From: Kineobactrum sediminis
GTDB lineage: Bacteria > Pseudomonadota > Gammaproteobacteria > Pseudomonadales > Halieaceae
DNA: 64,000 nucleotides
Assembly (NCBI RefSeq): GCF_002868715.1
Contig: NZ_PKLZ01000003.1
Coordinates: 372,001-436,000, forward strand
Reading direction: 5' to 3'
Position 1 is the first letter of the stretch. Every line of letters begins with the position of its first letter. The notes under the pieces were generated by a model. It was not told the DNA's origin, searched no databases, and worked only from the letters and a program-made list of their open reading frames with translations. The position numbers and the translations under genes are program-made. This document shows, piece after piece, positions 29,472 through 38,742 of the stretch.

Positions 29472-30118
29472 CCATACCATTGTGGGACTTGCCCACCCGG
29501 AGTTTTCACTGGTCCCTGGTATTGCTGGTGCCGTTGGCGTGGTGGACAGCTGAAGAGGGCCAGATGGAGCGCCACGAGTGGATTGGCTACACGGTTATCC
29601 TGCTGGTGGTGTTCCGTATCCTGTGGGGCTTTGTGGGCAGTCGGCATTCGCGCTTCAGGGACTTCCTGCGCGGCCCCCGCAACACCCTGGCGTACCTGCG
29701 TGGCGACACGGCGCCATTTCCGGGTCACAACCCCCTTGGGGGGTTGTCCATTCTCGCGTTACTGGCATTACTCTTATTGCAGGCCGGCAGTGGGCTCTTC
29801 AACAGTGATGACGTGTTGTTCAACGGTCCGCTGTATCACCTGGTCGATAGTTCATTCCGCGATACGATGGGCGTGGTGCACGAATGGGCTTTTAACGGTT
29901 TGCTGGGCCTTATCGCGATACACCTGGCCGCCGTCGCCTGGTATCAATGGGGGCGGCGCAAAAAGTATGTGCAGGCAATGATCAGGGGGCATGCCGAGGG
30001 GAGAGAGGGCATGTCACCCCCGGTACCGCGGTGGCGGGCAGTGATGCTGGTTGCTGCGCTGGCCTTGCTGCTGTGGGGACTGCTTAGCCTGGTGCCGCCG
30101 CCTCCACGCATGTGGTAG
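29468..30118 (+). CDS. Cytochrome b561-family membrane protein
   Basis: Di-haem b membrane electron carrier. The product has 216 residues with four to five hydrophobic segments. Candidate haem histidines are in SFHWSLVLL, ERHEWIGY, VVHEWAFN and AIHLAAVAWYQ. It begins WDLPTRSFHW, typical of bacterial cytochrome b561 that serves as a partner for c-type cytochromes. It uses a TTG start overlapping the upstream stop. A cytochrome c' gene converges on it 71 bases away. Confidence 0.92.
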   Translation: MTIPLWDLPTRSFHWSLVLLVPLAWWTAEEGQMERHEWIGYTVILLVVFRILWGFVGSRHSRFRDFLRGPRNTLAYLRGDTAPFPGHNPLGGLSILALLALLLLQAGSGLFNSDDVLFNGPLYHLVDSSFRDTMGVVHEWAFNGLLGLIAIHLAAVAWYQWGRRKKYVQAMIRGHAEGREGMSPPVPRWRAVMLVAALALLLWGLLSLVPPPPRMW

Positions 30119-30189
30119 GGAAATGCCCGGGCATTAAACCGGGCGGGCACCGCTGTCGTAAAACCCGGCGCGACGCCCCAGAGGAGCGA

Positions 30190-30663
30190 TCAATACAGGT
30201 AATCTTTCGACTTGTATTCATCGTGGCAGGCTTTGCAGGTCTTGCCAACGGCGCCTACCTGTTGTGCTATTGCGTCTTTCTCGCCACTCATTACCGCGGC
30301 GGTAAGATCGTCAGCGGCGGCCTTCAGGTCGCCGAATTTTTCCCGGAAATCTTCCTTGTTTTCCCATATGGCCGGCTCGGCGCGGGTGGTGCCGCGTTCC
30401 GATCCCTCGGGAAATCCGCGCATGATGTTCAGCGATGTCACTGCCTGGAAATCGCTGGCAAACCCTTCCAGCTGTTCCTGGTTCCAGGGCATTTCGCCCT
30501 TGACCATGGCTCCCATGGGGCCGAAGTTGGAGGCCAGCAAAGCAAAGTAGGACTGGCGATAGGACTGGTGAAATTCCTTGTCATCCAGGTGCGAAAGCGC
30601 CAGTGGGGACAAGGCCAGTGCGGCGGCTGAAACGAGGGCGAGGGCGTGCTTGCGAGTGGGCAT
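30190..30663 (-). CDS. Cytochrome c'
   Basis: Periplasmic four-helix-bundle c-type cytochrome that binds NO. The product has 157 residues with a signal peptide ending near LSPLALS. The haem motif is near the C-terminus, as the class requires: C143-KA-C146-H147-DEY. The helix content (NQEQLEGFASDFQAVTSLNI) fits. It faces the cytochrome b561 gene, a common pairing partner. Confidence 0.93.
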   Translation of the reverse strand: MPTRKHALALVSAAALALSPLALSHLDDKEFHQSYRQSYFALLASNFGPMGAMVKGEMPWNQEQLEGFASDFQAVTSLNIMRGFPEGSERGTTRAEPAIWENKEDFREKFGDLKAAADDLTAAVMSGEKDAIAQQVGAVGKTCKACHDEYKSKDYLY

Positions 30664-30856
30664 GGTGGATGAACTCCTGCAGCGTATTGTTGGCCATTTT
30701 TGTGAAGGCTGGATCCTCAGTCATGCTAACGGGTGCGTAGCTGTTTTGGCAAGTAATGCCCGGCTTGAGGCGTTATCAAGCGGGCTGCAGGCTACAGTTG
30801 CCAATCAGGCGCCCGCTGGTTAGCCTAGAGGCTCACCCAGCCAACCGGAACCGCCC

Positions 30857-32200
30857 ATGCGCCTGTCCTGCCGAAATCCCGTCCGCAACCTGTTGTTGTG
30901 CCTTGCAATTATCGCCTTCCCCGCACGTGCCGAGGATCTCAGTGCCCTGGTTACGGCCGATTATGAGCGTCACCTCGGTGACCTGTTTCTTCACTTCCAC
31001 CAGAATCCTGAACTGTCGGGCATGGAGCACGCCACTGCTGCCCGCTTGGCGCAAGAATTGCGCAGCGCGGGTTTCGAGGTTAGCGAAGGCGTGGGGGGTA
31101 CCGGTATCGTCGCGCTGATGGAAAATGGTCCCGGGCCGCTGGTGATGATGCGCGCCGATATGGACGGCCTGCCGGTGGAAGAAAAATCCGGCCTGCCTTA
31201 TGCCTCCCGGGCAAAACAGGTGGATGAGTCGGGCCAGGAGGTCTTCGTGATGCATGCCTGTGGTCACGATGTCCATATTACCAGCCTGGTGGGTACGGCG
31301 CGGCTGATGGCTGCCCAGCGCGACCAGTGGTCCGGCACCCTGATGCTGATTGGCCAGCCGGCAGAGGAGCGCATTGTCGGCGCGCGAACCATGATGGAAG
31401 ACAATATATGGGAGCGTTTCGGGCAGCCGGATTATGCCCTGGCCTTTCATGTGGCGGCGCAGTTGCCTGCCGGTCGCCTTGGGGTAACGGAGGACTCACC
31501 TTATTCGGGCGCTGATACCGTGGACATTATTGTGCACGGTATTGGCGCTCACGGTGCCAGCCCGCACCAGGGCGTAGACCCTGTGGTGCTGGGTAGCCAG
31601 ATTGTGCTGGCGCTACAGACAGTGGTGTCCCGCGAGTTGCCGCCCCGGGATGCCGGTGTGATCACGGTGGGCGCGTTCAATGCCGGCAGCAAACACAACA
31701 TTATCTCCGATCGCGCGCACCTGCAGCTTACCGTGCGCAACGACGACCTGGAAACCAGGAACCTGTTGCTGGCGGGTATCAAGCGTATCGCCGAGAACAT
31801 GGGCCGGGTGGCCGGCCTGCCGGAGGACAAATTGCCGGAGGTGATTGTCGCCGAACGCGAGTCGGTACCGCCGACCATCAATGATGCGCCCCTGACCCGG
31901 CAACTGCGTGAAACCTGGGGTGCCCACTTTGGCGAGCAGGTCTTCCAGGATGGCAAGCGCAAGGGGATGGGCGCGGAGGACTTTGGCTTCTTTACCACCG
32001 ACCCCTACATTCCCAGCACCTATTTCGCGGTTGGCGGCACCCCGCCCGAGCATTTCGCCCGCGAGGCCGCTGGTGGCGAGCCCGTGCCGTCGCACCATTC
32101 ACCCCTTTTCAAGATAACGCCTGAGCCGGCGATTACCCTGGGTGTTGAGGCGACCGTGGTTGCATTGAAGAGCCTGTTGCAGGCACCCGGCACGCAATAA
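30857..32200 (+). CDS. Periplasmic M20-family amidohydrolase
   Basis: Zinc-dependent hydrolase of N-acyl amino acids or hippurate-like amides. The product has 447 residues. A signal peptide (NLLLCLAIIAFPARA) places it in the periplasm. M20D motifs include MMRADMDGLPVEEKSGLPYAS, MHACGHDVHIT, GQPAEERIVGA and GMGAEDFGFF. The dimerisation domain has GAHGASPHQGVDPV. Its 193-base upstream gap shows no clear promoter. The substrate is unknown. Confidence 0.93.
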   Translation: MRLSCRNPVRNLLLCLAIIAFPARAEDLSALVTADYERHLGDLFLHFHQNPELSGMEHATAARLAQELRSAGFEVSEGVGGTGIVALMENGPGPLVMMRADMDGLPVEEKSGLPYASRAKQVDESGQEVFVMHACGHDVHITSLVGTARLMAAQRDQWSGTLMLIGQPAEERIVGARTMMEDNIWERFGQPDYALAFHVAAQLPAGRLGVTEDSPYSGADTVDIIVHGIGAHGASPHQGVDPVVLGSQIVLALQTVVSRELPPRDAGVITVGAFNAGSKHNIISDRAHLQLTVRNDDLETRNLLLAGIKRIAENMGRVAGLPEDKLPEVIVAERESVPPTINDAPLTRQLRETWGAHFGEQVFQDGKRKGMGAEDFGFFTTDPYIPSTYFAVGGTPPEHFAREAAGGEPVPSHHSPLFKITPEPAITLGVEATVVALKSLLQAPGTQ

Positions 32201-32329
32201 AGCCTCACTCGCCTGATCCGCAGGGGGAACCGACCAATTTTTTGAACCTGCTGCGGGTAACGCAGCGTGGCTCTGCGGAAAACGTCCCTGGCTACGCTAC
32301 CATGTGTGCTTGATGTAATGAGGTGATAC

Positions 32330-34051
32330 ATGAGCACGCAGCAGTGGGATTACAGTTACGACGTCGTCGTGGTCGGTTCGGGCAATGGCGGTCTTACGGC
32401 AGCGTTGTGCAGTTATGAAATGGGTGCCCGGGATGTACTGGTGGTGGAAAAATCGGATCTCTACGGGGGTACCAGTTCAATCTCCGGTGGCGGTGTCTGG
32501 ATTCCCGGCAACCGCTACGCCCGCGCAGCGGGTGCCGAGGACTCCGTCGAAAAAGCCCGGACCTATTTGCGGCAGCTGATCACCGAAGAGGAAGTCCCGG
32601 ACTATCAATTGGACGCCTTTCTTGAAAACGGCCCGAAAATGGTGGACTTCCTTCACCAGCGAACCCGGGTGCGCTATGTCACGCTCGAGCACTATCCGGA
32701 CTACTACACCAACCTTGAGGGGGCTATGGAAGGCCACCGTTCAATGGAACCCGAAACCTTTGCCGCCAGCGAGCTGGGCAGCGAGTGGCAACGCCTGCGT
32801 CGAACCCACCCGATGATGCACCTGGGTGGCAGAATTGGTTTTACCCAGGTTGAGGCGGCCCTGCTGATCGGCCAACAGCCCGGCTGGTGGAAAACGGCGG
32901 TCAAGCTGGTAGCCGATTACCTGCTGGATATTCCCTGGCGGTTGCGGGACAAGTACCACCGTCGCCTGGCAACCGGTTGTGCCGGTGTCGCTCGCCTGCG
33001 TGCCTCCATGCAGGACCGCGACATACCCCTGTGGCTGAATACGCCAATGAAGCGAATAATCGACGAAGAGGGCGTGGTGCTGGGTATTGAAGTGGTGCGC
33101 AATGGCGAGACCCTGCGTATCCAGGCCCGTAAGGGCGTTGTATTGGCGGCTGGTGGCTTCGAGCATAACCAGGCCATGCGTGAGCAGTACCTGCCCAGGC
33201 CCACTGACCACCGCTGGAGTGCCGGTACCCTGGACAACACCGGCGATGCGATTCTGGAAGGCCAGCGTCTGGGCGCGAAAATGCACCTGATGGATGGTGC
33301 CTGGTGGTGTAATACCATTTCAGTGCCGGGAGAGGAGATTCCGCGCCTGAGTATCATGGAAAAGTCCTACCCGGGTTCAATTGTGGTAAACCCGGCGGGA
33401 GAGCGCTTTGGCAACGAGTCGCAAAACTACATGGCGTTCCAGCTGGAAACCTTTGAGAAGCACACAGAGGAAAATCCCTGCATCCCCAGCTGGCAGATAT
33501 TTGATGCCAATTTTCGCGCCAATTATTTTGTCGGCCCACTTTATACCAGCGCATTTCGCCCGGACTGGGCGATCCCCGCGCGCTATGAGCAGGAAGGTTT
33601 TTTTGCCAAAGCCGACACTATTACCGAACTGGCGAGTAAAATAGATGTTGACCCCCAGGGCCTGGCCACATCCGTCGCCAAAATGAATGAATACGCCGTT
33701 ACCGGGACCGATCTGGATTTTCACCGTGGCGACTCTGCTTACGATCGCTACTACGGTGATCCGCGGGTGAGTCCCAACCCCTGCCTGGCGCCCATCGATA
33801 AACCGCCTTATTACGCCATGCGCGTAGACCCGGGTGACTTCGGTACCCAGGGCGGCATGGTGTGCAACGCCGACGCCCAGGTGCTGCGTGAAGACGGCTC
33901 GGTGATCCAGGGCCTGTATGCCATTGGCAACTGCAGTGCCCCCACCTTGCCCTGTTATCCGGGTCCCGGCTCAACGCTCGGCCCCGCGATGACCTTCGCC
34001 TACCAGGCCGCCAAGGCGATCACCGGCTACCGGGAACCCGACGCGCCCTAG
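32330..34051 (+). CDS. FAD-dependent 3-ketosteroid delta-1-dehydrogenase-like oxidoreductase
   Basis: Flavoprotein of the fumarate-reductase/KstD family, 573 residues. The FAD site is VVVGSGNGGLTAA, followed by KSDLYGGTSSISGGGVWIP. The C-terminal motif CYPGPGSTLGPAMTFAY has Y543 and G547 in the spacing of the catalytic Tyr-Pro-Gly-x-Gly of KstD. This makes a delta-1-dehydrogenase of steroids or similar cyclic ketones plausible. A related urocanate or fumarate reductase cannot be excluded. It is monocistronic, 130 bases after the M20 gene. Confidence 0.87.
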   Translation: MSTQQWDYSYDVVVVGSGNGGLTAALCSYEMGARDVLVVEKSDLYGGTSSISGGGVWIPGNRYARAAGAEDSVEKARTYLRQLITEEEVPDYQLDAFLENGPKMVDFLHQRTRVRYVTLEHYPDYYTNLEGAMEGHRSMEPETFAASELGSEWQRLRRTHPMMHLGGRIGFTQVEAALLIGQQPGWWKTAVKLVADYLLDIPWRLRDKYHRRLATGCAGVARLRASMQDRDIPLWLNTPMKRIIDEEGVVLGIEVVRNGETLRIQARKGVVLAAGGFEHNQAMREQYLPRPTDHRWSAGTLDNTGDAILEGQRLGAKMHLMDGAWWCNTISVPGEEIPRLSIMEKSYPGSIVVNPAGERFGNESQNYMAFQLETFEKHTEENPCIPSWQIFDANFRANYFVGPLYTSAFRPDWAIPARYEQEGFFAKADTITELASKIDVDPQGLATSVAKMNEYAVTGTDLDFHRGDSAYDRYYGDPRVSPNPCLAPIDKPPYYAMRVDPGDFGTQGGMVCNADAQVLREDGSVIQGLYAIGNCSAPTLPCYPGPGSTLGPAMTFAYQAAKAITGYREPDAP

Positions 34052-34079
34052 GTGGTGGTCGGCTGGCCCGGGCACAATT

Positions 34080-35006
34080 TCAGGCGGGACTGCCGTGGCT
34101 GGCCACCAGGGTCTCCAGTAGCGTCTCCACTACCCGGCTCGGCGGTGGCGACTGGCGTACAATGGCACTGAACTGGCAGACATACTGGAAAATGTCCGGC
34201 CGCAATGGTTGCAGGCGCTGCTCGCCGACAAAACCGGCGGCGTAATGCTGGGGCAGGTAGCCTATATAACGACCCGACAGAATCAGGTGAGCTACGGCTT
34301 CCTGGTCCCAGGCGGTGGCGTCGCGTTGCTGGCCGCGCTGGCGGGTAATTTCCATATTCGGCGAGTGATAGCCGATGCCGACATACTTGCAGGCCTGGAT
34401 GTCGCTGCTGGCGGGTTGCCCCGGGGCGCTGCCAAACAGGGCGTGCCCCGCGGCACAGTACAAATACATCTGCTCGTCGAACAGTCGGTAATAACGGAGG
34501 CTGCTCGAGGGGCGATGGTCCGGGATAACCCCCAGGTGGAAACGCCCCTCCATTACCCCGCGCTCAATGGCGTTGATGGGTTCCACGTGCATCTGCAGGT
34601 GCACCCCGGGCGCAACGTGGTCAAATGCCGCCAGGGCGCGGTCGATATGGCAGGCCGGATTGGAGGCGGTCTTGTCGAAGATGGCGATGGCCAGTGAGCC
34701 GGTAAGGCGCTGGTTGATATCATTTACTTCGTGCTGGAAGTCCTCCATGGCCGCCATGACTTTTTGCGTGCTGCCGTACAGCTGGGCGCCCTCGCCGGTG
34801 AGCGCAAAGCCACCGCGACCGCGACGACAGAGGGTAAAGCCCAGGCGCGTCTCCAGATCCTTGATATGGCGGGAGATAGTAGAGCGATTGATATTCAGCT
34901 CCAGTTCGGCGGCGGCAAAACCACCACAGGCGACAACCGCTCGAAAAACCCGCAACAGTCGCAGGTCATTGTCAGTAACGTTACCCAGCAGGGCTTTGCG
35001 CGACAT
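34080..35006 (-). CDS. LysR-type transcriptional regulator (divergent from aminotransferase)
   Basis: DNA-binding regulator of 308 residues. The helix-turn-helix is LRVFRAVVACGGFAAAELELNINRSTISRHIKDLETRLGF at residues 17-56. It is followed by a periplasmic-binding-like effector domain (LTGSLAIAIFDKTASNP). It is divergent from an omega-aminotransferase with 112 bases between. The usual LysR pattern predicts control of that gene and of itself. The effector is unknown. Confidence 0.93.
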   Translation of the reverse strand: MSRKALLGNVTDNDLRLLRVFRAVVACGGFAAAELELNINRSTISRHIKDLETRLGFTLCRRGRGGFALTGEGAQLYGSTQKVMAAMEDFQHEVNDINQRLTGSLAIAIFDKTASNPACHIDRALAAFDHVAPGVHLQMHVEPINAIERGVMEGRFHLGVIPDHRPSSSLRYYRLFDEQMYLYCAAGHALFGSAPGQPASSDIQACKYVGIGYHSPNMEITRQRGQQRDATAWDQEAVAHLILSGRYIGYLPQHYAAGFVGEQRLQPLRPDIFQYVCQFSAIVRQSPPPSRVVETLLETLVASHGSPA

Positions 35007-35118
35007 GGATCACCTCCTTAATGTTTCATGATAGTGAATGTTAGTGGTGATAGATAATGATTTATGCACTTAAAGACCGGGTCTAGAATGCTCGCCACAC
35101 ACACTGGAAACAACTGCG

Positions 35119-36456
35119 ATGACCACTATGCCTGCCAGCCGGAAATTGACCCGGGAACAGCTCGAGGCCCACTGGATGCCTTATACCGGCAACCGGCAGT
35201 TCAAGCGCGACCCGCGGATGATCGTGGCCGCCGACGGTGTTCATTTCATTGATGACAACGGGCGCCGGGTTCTCGATGGCCTGTCCGGGCTGTGGTGCTG
35301 TGGCGCCGGCCATAACCGACCGGAAATCGCGGATGCGGTGCATCGCCAGTTACAGACCCTGGACTATGCGCCGGCCTTCCAGTATGGGCATCCGCTGTCC
35401 TTTGAGCTGGCCAACCGGATCAAGGCCCTGACCCCGGAGGGACTGGATTATGTATTCTTCACCAATTCCGGCTCCGAGTGCGCGGATACCGCCCTGAAAA
35501 TGGCACGGGCCTACTGGCGGTTGAAGGGGCAGCCCGGCAAGACCCGGCTGATCGGACGCGCCAAGGGGTACCACGGTGTTAATTTCGGGGGCATTTCGGT
35601 CGGTGGTATCGGTGCCAACCGGAAGCTGTTCGGGCAAGGGGTAGACGCCGACCATCTGGCCCATACCCTGTTGCCACAGAATGTATTTGCCCGGGGCATG
35701 CCGCACCAGGGCTGGCAGCTTGCGGATGAGTTGCTGGAGATGATCGCGCTGCACGATGCCAGCAATATTGCCGCGGTTATTGTCGAGCCCATGGCGGGTT
35801 CTGCAGGTGTCATTCCACCGCCGGCGGGTTACCTGCAGCGCCTGCGTGATATCTGTACGACCAACAACATCCTGTTGATCTTTGATGAGGTGATCACGGC
35901 CTTCGGTCGCTGCGGTGCCATGACCGGCGCCGATGCGTTTGGGGTGGTTCCCGATATCATGAATGTGGCCAAGCAATTGACCAATGGTGCGGTGCCGATG
36001 GGGGCCGTGGTTGCGAGGGCGGATATTTATCAGACGTTTATGGATCAGGGAGGGCCGGACTACATGCTGGAGTTCCCCCACGGGTATACCTATTCCGCGC
36101 ATCCGGTCGCCTGTGCCGCGGGCATTGCCGCCCTGGATATCCTGGAGCAGGAGCAATTGCCGGCGCGGGTCGCGTCCCTGGCACCGTATTTTGAGGATGC
36201 CCTTCATCAGTTACGCGGTTTTCCCCATGTAGTGGATATTCGCAACTTCGGTTTTGCCGGTGCCCTGCAGCTGGAGCCTTTTACCGGCGAACCCGCACGC
36301 CGGCCCTATGAGGTGGCGATGCGCATGTGGGAGAAAGGCTTCTATGTTCGCTACGGCGGCGACACCATCCAGCTGGGGCTGCCTTTCGTGATCGAAAAGA
36401 GCGAAATCGACAGCCTGCTCACCGCACTGGGAGAATCTCTGCAAGAGCTGGCCTAA
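35119..36456 (+). CDS. Class III aminotransferase, beta-alanine/omega-amino acid:pyruvate type
   Basis: PLP enzyme that moves an omega-amino group to pyruvate. The product has 445 residues. The PLP lysine is K285 in NVAKQLTNGAVPMG, preceded by LIFDEVITAFGR. The N-terminal HWMPYTGNRQFK and the GHPLSFELANRI run resemble Pseudomonas beta-alanine:pyruvate transaminase. A promoter-like pair lies upstream: TTTATG (35061-35066), 17 bases, TAGAAT (35084-35089). It is divergent from its LysR regulator. Confidence 0.92.
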   Translation: MTTMPASRKLTREQLEAHWMPYTGNRQFKRDPRMIVAADGVHFIDDNGRRVLDGLSGLWCCGAGHNRPEIADAVHRQLQTLDYAPAFQYGHPLSFELANRIKALTPEGLDYVFFTNSGSECADTALKMARAYWRLKGQPGKTRLIGRAKGYHGVNFGGISVGGIGANRKLFGQGVDADHLAHTLLPQNVFARGMPHQGWQLADELLEMIALHDASNIAAVIVEPMAGSAGVIPPPAGYLQRLRDICTTNNILLIFDEVITAFGRCGAMTGADAFGVVPDIMNVAKQLTNGAVPMGAVVARADIYQTFMDQGGPDYMLEFPHGYTYSAHPVACAAGIAALDILEQEQLPARVASLAPYFEDALHQLRGFPHVVDIRNFGFAGALQLEPFTGEPARRPYEVAMRMWEKGFYVRYGGDTIQLGLPFVIEKSEIDSLLTALGESLQELA

Positions 36457-36505
36457 CCGGGTGCAGGAACTGGCATAATAGGGGCCTCTGATTCAAGGCT
36501 CCTGA

Positions 36506-37477
36506 ATGTTGTCGGCATCCGCTTTTCCAGACCTGTTCCTCACCGCACTCTCGGTCAGCGTACCCACGTTTGGCTGGGTGGTGCTGGGTATGGTTTTGCG
36601 CCGCGCGGGCGTATTGTCGCCAGGGTTCATTGACGCGGTATCGCGTATTGCCTTTAACGTCGGTTTACCACTGATGCTGTTCATCAGCGCCGCCGGTATC
36701 GACTTCTCGGGCCTGGGCGGGGCCACTTATCTGCTGGCCGGTGCCATAGCCACAGTAATAACCCTGGCGGCGAGCTGGGCTTACGGCCGCTGGCGTAATT
36801 TCCCGCGGCCCGCACTGGGTGTGTTTGTCCAGGCCGCCTTCCGCTCCAATCTTGCCATTATCGGCTTTGCCTTGTGCCACGCGGCCTACGGTGAGCAGGG
36901 CCTGATGCTGGCAGCGCTGCCGGTAGCGCTGATGACAGCGTTGTACAATGTGCTGGCGGTGTGGGTATTGCAGGTAACCCATGGCGGTAGCCGGTCGTTG
37001 CTGGGTATAGTGCGGGGCATTATCGTGAACCCGTTGCTTATCGGTATTTTTGCCGGGGTCTGTGTGGCCGTATCAGGTCTGCCACTGCCTGCGGTATCAG
37101 CCGATATCGGTTGGGGGTTGTCGCAATTTTTCCTGCCCGTGATGCTGGCCTGTATCGGCGGGGCGATGCGCCTCAATATTGTGTACACGGCGGGGGCTGT
37201 TACCTGGGAGGCTACTGCCTGGCGTTTGTGCGTTGCACCAGTGCTGGGAATGCTGGTCGCGGTCGCCATGGGCATTGACGGCGCGCAACTGGGAGTACTG
37301 TTTTTATTGTTAAGCTCGCCGGTCGCGGCTGCGAGCTTCGTGATGGTGGTCGCAGCACGGGGAGACGGTACCCTGGCGGCCAACATCATTGTACTCACTA
37401 CGCTCTTATCCATCGTGACCGTGACCCTGGGTTTTGCCGCACTGGTGCTGGCAGGGCTGGCCGCGGTGCCGGTGTGA
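36506..37477 (+). CDS. AEC-family transporter (auxin efflux carrier type)
   Basis: Inner-membrane carrier of 323 residues with ten hydrophobic segments. The N-terminal half has VLGMVLRRAGVLSPGFIDAVSRIAFNVGLP, and both halves show the AEC inverted-repeat pattern (VNPLLIGIFAGV; FFLPVMLACIGGAM). Bacterial members often move malonate, malate or other organic acids. It lies 49 bases after the aminotransferase on the same strand, so it may carry an intermediate of that pathway. The substrate is not readable. Confidence 0.88.
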   Translation: MLSASAFPDLFLTALSVSVPTFGWVVLGMVLRRAGVLSPGFIDAVSRIAFNVGLPLMLFISAAGIDFSGLGGATYLLAGAIATVITLAASWAYGRWRNFPRPALGVFVQAAFRSNLAIIGFALCHAAYGEQGLMLAALPVALMTALYNVLAVWVLQVTHGGSRSLLGIVRGIIVNPLLIGIFAGVCVAVSGLPLPAVSADIGWGLSQFFLPVMLACIGGAMRLNIVYTAGAVTWEATAWRLCVAPVLGMLVAVAMGIDGAQLGVLFLLLSSPVAAASFVMVVAARGDGTLAANIIVLTTLLSIVTVTLGFAALVLAGLAAVPV

Positions 37478-37526
37478 CACAGGCAATCCGCAAGACAACG
37501 ACAGTTTTGGCAAGGAGGTATTGGCG

Positions 37527-38738
37527 GTGACAACAGGCGCAAGACCACTGGACGGTGTGCGGGTTATCGAGTTGGGACAATTGCTGGCAGGACCTTTCAC
37601 CGCAACCATTCTGGGCTATTTCGGCGCGGAAGTGATCAAGGTTGAGCCACCGGGCGGTGACCCTGTCCGGGGCTGGCGCATAATCCGCGATGGCACGTCA
37701 CTATGGTACCGGAGCCTGGGTCGCAATAAAAAGAGCGTTACCCTCGACCTGAAAAGCGAGCGCGGCCGGGAACTGGTGCTGCAACTGCTGGATACGGCCG
37801 ATGTGCTGGTGGAGAACTTTCGCCCCGGGGCGATGGAGGCCTGGGGCCTGGGTCCGGAGGTGGTGAAAGCCCGCAATCCCGGGTTGGTATACGCACGAAT
37901 TTCCGGTTACGGCCAGACCGGCCCCTATGCGAACAAGCCCGGCTACGCTTCGGTGACCGAGGGCTTTGGCGGCTTCCGCTATATCAATGGTGAGCCCGGC
38001 CACGCCCCGGTGCGTCCGAATATCAGCCTCGGGGATACGGTGGCGGGACTGCACGCAGCGCTGGGTATCGCGCTGGCGCTGCTGCAGCGCGACAAGGCCG
38101 GCGGGGAGGGGCAAGTGGTGGATGTCGCGTTGTACGAGTCCATATTCAACCTGATGGAGGGGATTGTGCCGGAATATGATGGTGCCGGTATCATCCGGGA
38201 ACCCTCCGGCACCACCGTGACCGGTATTGTGCCCACCAATACCTACCACTGTGACGATGGCAAGTACGTGGTGATTGGCGGCAATGGCGATTCCATCTTC
38301 AAGCGGCTGATGACGGCCGCCGGGCGCTCGGACATGGCGGCCGACCCGGCGCTGGCGGACAATGCCGGCCGGGTGCAGCACGAACATGAAATAGACAAGG
38401 CGCTGACCCTCTGGTGTGGCCGGCATTCCTCCGTCCATATCATCAGCGTTCTGGAGGAGGCGGGAGTGCCGGTTGGGCCGATTTACAGTGTGGCGGATAT
38501 GCTGCAGGATCCACAATACCAGGCCAGGGGCATGTTCGAGCAGGTGGAAATTGACGGCAAGCCACTGAAGATACCGGCGATTATGCCGCGCCTGGAATCA
38601 ACGCCCGGGCGCACCGACTGGCCGGGCTCCAGCCTTGGCAGCCACAATCAGGAGATCCTGCAGGGGCTGCTAGGGCTCGGGGATGATGACCTGCAGGCGC
38701 TGGCGGCCGACGGCGTGATTTGCCCCGGCCAGGCGTAG
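37527..38738 (+). CDS. Class III acyl-CoA transferase (CaiB/BaiF family)
   Basis: Moves CoA between carboxylic acids. The product has 403 residues. It begins LDGVRVIELGQLLAGPFTATILGYFGAEVIKVEPP, a family signature. The catalytic aspartate is D170 in SLGDTVAG, in the position equivalent to D169 of formyl-CoA transferase. The GTG start at 37527 follows AAGGAGG by 8 bases; an upstream in-frame ATG at 37434 lies inside the transporter gene. The CoA donor and acceptor are unknown. It converges on a flavin monooxygenase. Confidence 0.93.
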   Translation: MTTGARPLDGVRVIELGQLLAGPFTATILGYFGAEVIKVEPPGGDPVRGWRIIRDGTSLWYRSLGRNKKSVTLDLKSERGRELVLQLLDTADVLVENFRPGAMEAWGLGPEVVKARNPGLVYARISGYGQTGPYANKPGYASVTEGFGGFRYINGEPGHAPVRPNISLGDTVAGLHAALGIALALLQRDKAGGEGQVVDVALYESIFNLMEGIVPEYDGAGIIREPSGTTVTGIVPTNTYHCDDGKYVVIGGNGDSIFKRLMTAAGRSDMAADPALADNAGRVQHEHEIDKALTLWCGRHSSVHIISVLEEAGVPVGPIYSVADMLQDPQYQARGMFEQVEIDGKPLKIPAIMPRLESTPGRTDWPGSSLGSHNQEILQGLLGLGDDDLQALAADGVICPGQA

Positions 38739-38742
38739 CCTG

